Source of the DNA: an uncultured Syntrophobacteraceae bacterium
GTDB taxonomy: Bacteria > Desulfobacterota > Syntrophobacteria > Syntrophobacterales > Syntrophobacteraceae
Length of the DNA: 8,106 bases
NCBI GenBank assembly: GCA_937889795.1
Contig: CALBZH010000588.1
Coordinates: forward strand, 1-8,106
Direction: 5' to 3'
In this document: piece by piece, positions 6,942 to 8,106 of the stretch
Position numbering within the stretch: position 1 is the first letter of the stretch
How the letters are laid out: each line of letters begins with the position of its first letter
Position numbers and translations under genes: made by a program
The notes under the pieces: model-generated
Databases searched by the model: none
Seen by the model: only the letters and a program-made list of their open reading frames with translations
Told to the model about the DNA's origin: nothing

Positions 6942-8106
6942 TTATGGAAGCTGTTTCGTGTAGGCTCCCCGGCATAGGCCGGCAGGATACAGGCAGCATG
7001 CGCTGCACGCCGGGAGAGGCTTCTCTTTCCATCGGATTTGAGCCTGCTCCCATGTCAGGACGCTGCCGGAGCTGAAGTCGACCCAGGCACCGATGTCTCC
7101 GCCTTCGTGAAAAAGGTGTCGTTGCGGTACTCCAGGATCGATGCGTCTTTCCATTTGATTCGCGCTCAACAGCGCGGTTGCGTCCCCCTCTCGGATGCAA
7201 CAAAGCGGGGTCTGTCGAGACAGTTGCGCGTTGACTCCGCGATCCCACGCGGACCGAACGCATCCGATTGCGACATCCAGCGAGCTCTCCGCGGTGACGT
7301 CCACCGGGATGAGGGTGACGTCCGGCGGAGCTTCCAGTTGGGTCAAAAAATCCATCATGGCTTGCCAGCCTGAAGGATCGTTTGCCGACAGCCAGTAGCA
7401 GAGCCGGACTTGATGAGGCGCAATCCCACGCGAGGTGAGAGATTCGTTCCATATGGAGCGGACTTCATGCTTCGAAAAGACGGAAGCCGCATCGAGATCG
7501 GTCACGTGGACTGCAACGCCGGGCAAATCCTGTGTCTCGCCATGGGAGCCTTCTCGGTAGCGAGTCCATCCACTCTCGATCGTGTCGTCCAGCTCTGGAT
7601 GCGCTATCGCCACCATCTTCATGAAGGGGTAGAGCAGCGGTGCCGACTTAAACCATGCCGTAGCGAACCGCTCGAAAACCTCCTTGCTCGACTGTGCTAC
7701 CAGGGCCTCAATGCCCGCGAGCCATCCTTCCGTACGCAGCCATGAGGCGTTCGCCTTGAGGTGCGAAATGTTGCTCTCCAAGTGGGGGGGAGTGACAGCC
7801 TCCAGGTGAGCCAGGGCATAGTTTTGAAAGAAGGCCAGGACAGCCGTAAAGACCTTAAGATCAAAGTCTCCGAGAAGCGGGACGAGCTTCTCCAATGGCT
7901 CACGGCCTGGATTGACCCAAGCTTGCCTGATCAAGGCCATCTTTTCTTTGCGCCCTTGGACTTCGAGGGGGTGGGCGGTCCCGGCAAGTGGGATGGGAGC
8001 GGTTCCCCGCATGAGGCAATCAATGGCCTTTCCTTGGGCTTCCAGGTCAATTCCGACTCTGGCCAGAAGGGGCTGGGGAACCTTGGCCGCCAGAACCCCG
8101 GAATAG
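6942..8106 (-). CDS. Unrecognised protein with SPASM-like C-terminal cysteine motif, 5'-truncated by the window edge
   Basis: The frame is open from the window edge to the TAA at 6944-6942, giving 387 visible residues. ATG codons at 8012 and 7940 exist, but neither has a well-placed ribosome binding site. Plausible coding sequence continues to the edge, so I treat it as partial. Visible residues about 68-180 look helical. Residues about 195-305 show strand/helix alternation, with VRLCYW, then VTLIPVDV, then TPLCCI, like half of a barrel. The end carries C367-x2-C370-C371-x6-C378 within CSACCLYPAGLCRG. That spacing matches the neighbouring radical SAM protein (CPQCQYRVHGLCSG), except that its final cysteine (C311) is replaced here by Tyr382. 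No CxxxCxxC is visible; before residue 236 the only cysteine is C30. It could be a divergent radical SAM relative, a partner protein, or the tail of a larger enzyme whose radical SAM core lies upstream. I do not recognise the family. Confidence 0.75.
   Translation of the reverse strand, partial: YSGVLAAKVPQPLLARVGIDLEAQGKAIDCLMRGTAPIPLAGTAHPLEVQGRKEKMALIRQAWVNPGREPLEKLVPLLGDFDLKVFTAVLAFFQNYALAHLEAVTPPHLESNISHLKANASWLRTEGWLAGIEALVAQSSKEVFERFATAWFKSAPLLYPFMKMVAIAHPELDDTIESGWTRYREGSHGETQDLPGVAVHVTDLDAASVFSKHEVRSIWNESLTSRGIAPHQVRLCYWLSANDPSGWQAMMDFLTQLEAPPDVTLIPVDVTAESSLDVAIGCVRSAWDRGVNAQLSRQTPLCCIREGDATALLSANQMERRIDPGVPQRHLFHEGGDIGAWVDFSSGSVLTWEQAQIRWKEKPLPACSACCLYPAGLCRGAYTKQLP

Noticed and set aside
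6907..7452. N-terminal extension of the radical SAM frame that would add about 180 residues.
   Set aside because: It lies in the wrong frame across the upstream gene and is Arg/Ser-rich shadow sequence. AAGGAG plus the ATG at 6906 gives a normal radical SAM N-terminus.

Overview
This 8.1 kb window has a GC content of roughly 60% (by eye) and is packed with bacterial coding sequence. Two short gene runs converge near position 3500. The families present (DUF2339/DUF3999 envelope proteins, a GT9 glycosyltransferase, a PF14907-type nucleotidyltransferase and a radical SAM/SPASM-like enzyme) and the GTG starts fit a Gram-negative, proteobacterial-like chromosome. A deltaproteobacterial or similar lineage is a guess; no rRNA, tRNA or taxonomic marker is present.

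Left, plus strand (1-3465): the C-terminal 688 residues of a very hydrophobic DUF2339 protein, cut by the window edge, overlap by 4 bp (ATGA) with a complete DUF3999 gene. The DUF3999 product has a signal peptide, a beta-rich exported region and one C-terminal membrane helix. The two look like a translationally coupled envelope pair of unknown function.

Right, minus strand (8106 down to 3520), read in order: (a) the C-terminal 387 residues of an unrecognised protein ending in a SPASM-like cysteine motif; (b) after 35 bp, a complete 321-residue radical SAM enzyme with CxxxCxxC and a C-terminal SPASM-like cysteine set; (c) after 13 bp, a 455-residue GT9 (heptosyltransferase-type) glycosyltransferase; (d) overlapping by 4 bp (GTGA), a 347-residue nucleotidyltransferase of the PF14907 type. 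The spacing implies one operon whose promoter and first gene(s) lie beyond position 8106.

The most interesting observation is that (a) and (b) end in cysteine motifs with identical spacing (C-x2-C-x5-G-L-C-x-G). In (a) the last cysteine is replaced by tyrosine, and no radical SAM CxxxCxxC motif is visible in its 387 residues. The neighbours may therefore be an active radical SAM enzyme and a divergent or degenerate relative working as a pair, next to a sugar transferase and a nucleotidyltransferase. No precursor peptide, transporter, mobile element, CRISPR array or RNA gene was found. The substrate of the minus-strand cassette cannot be read from this window.
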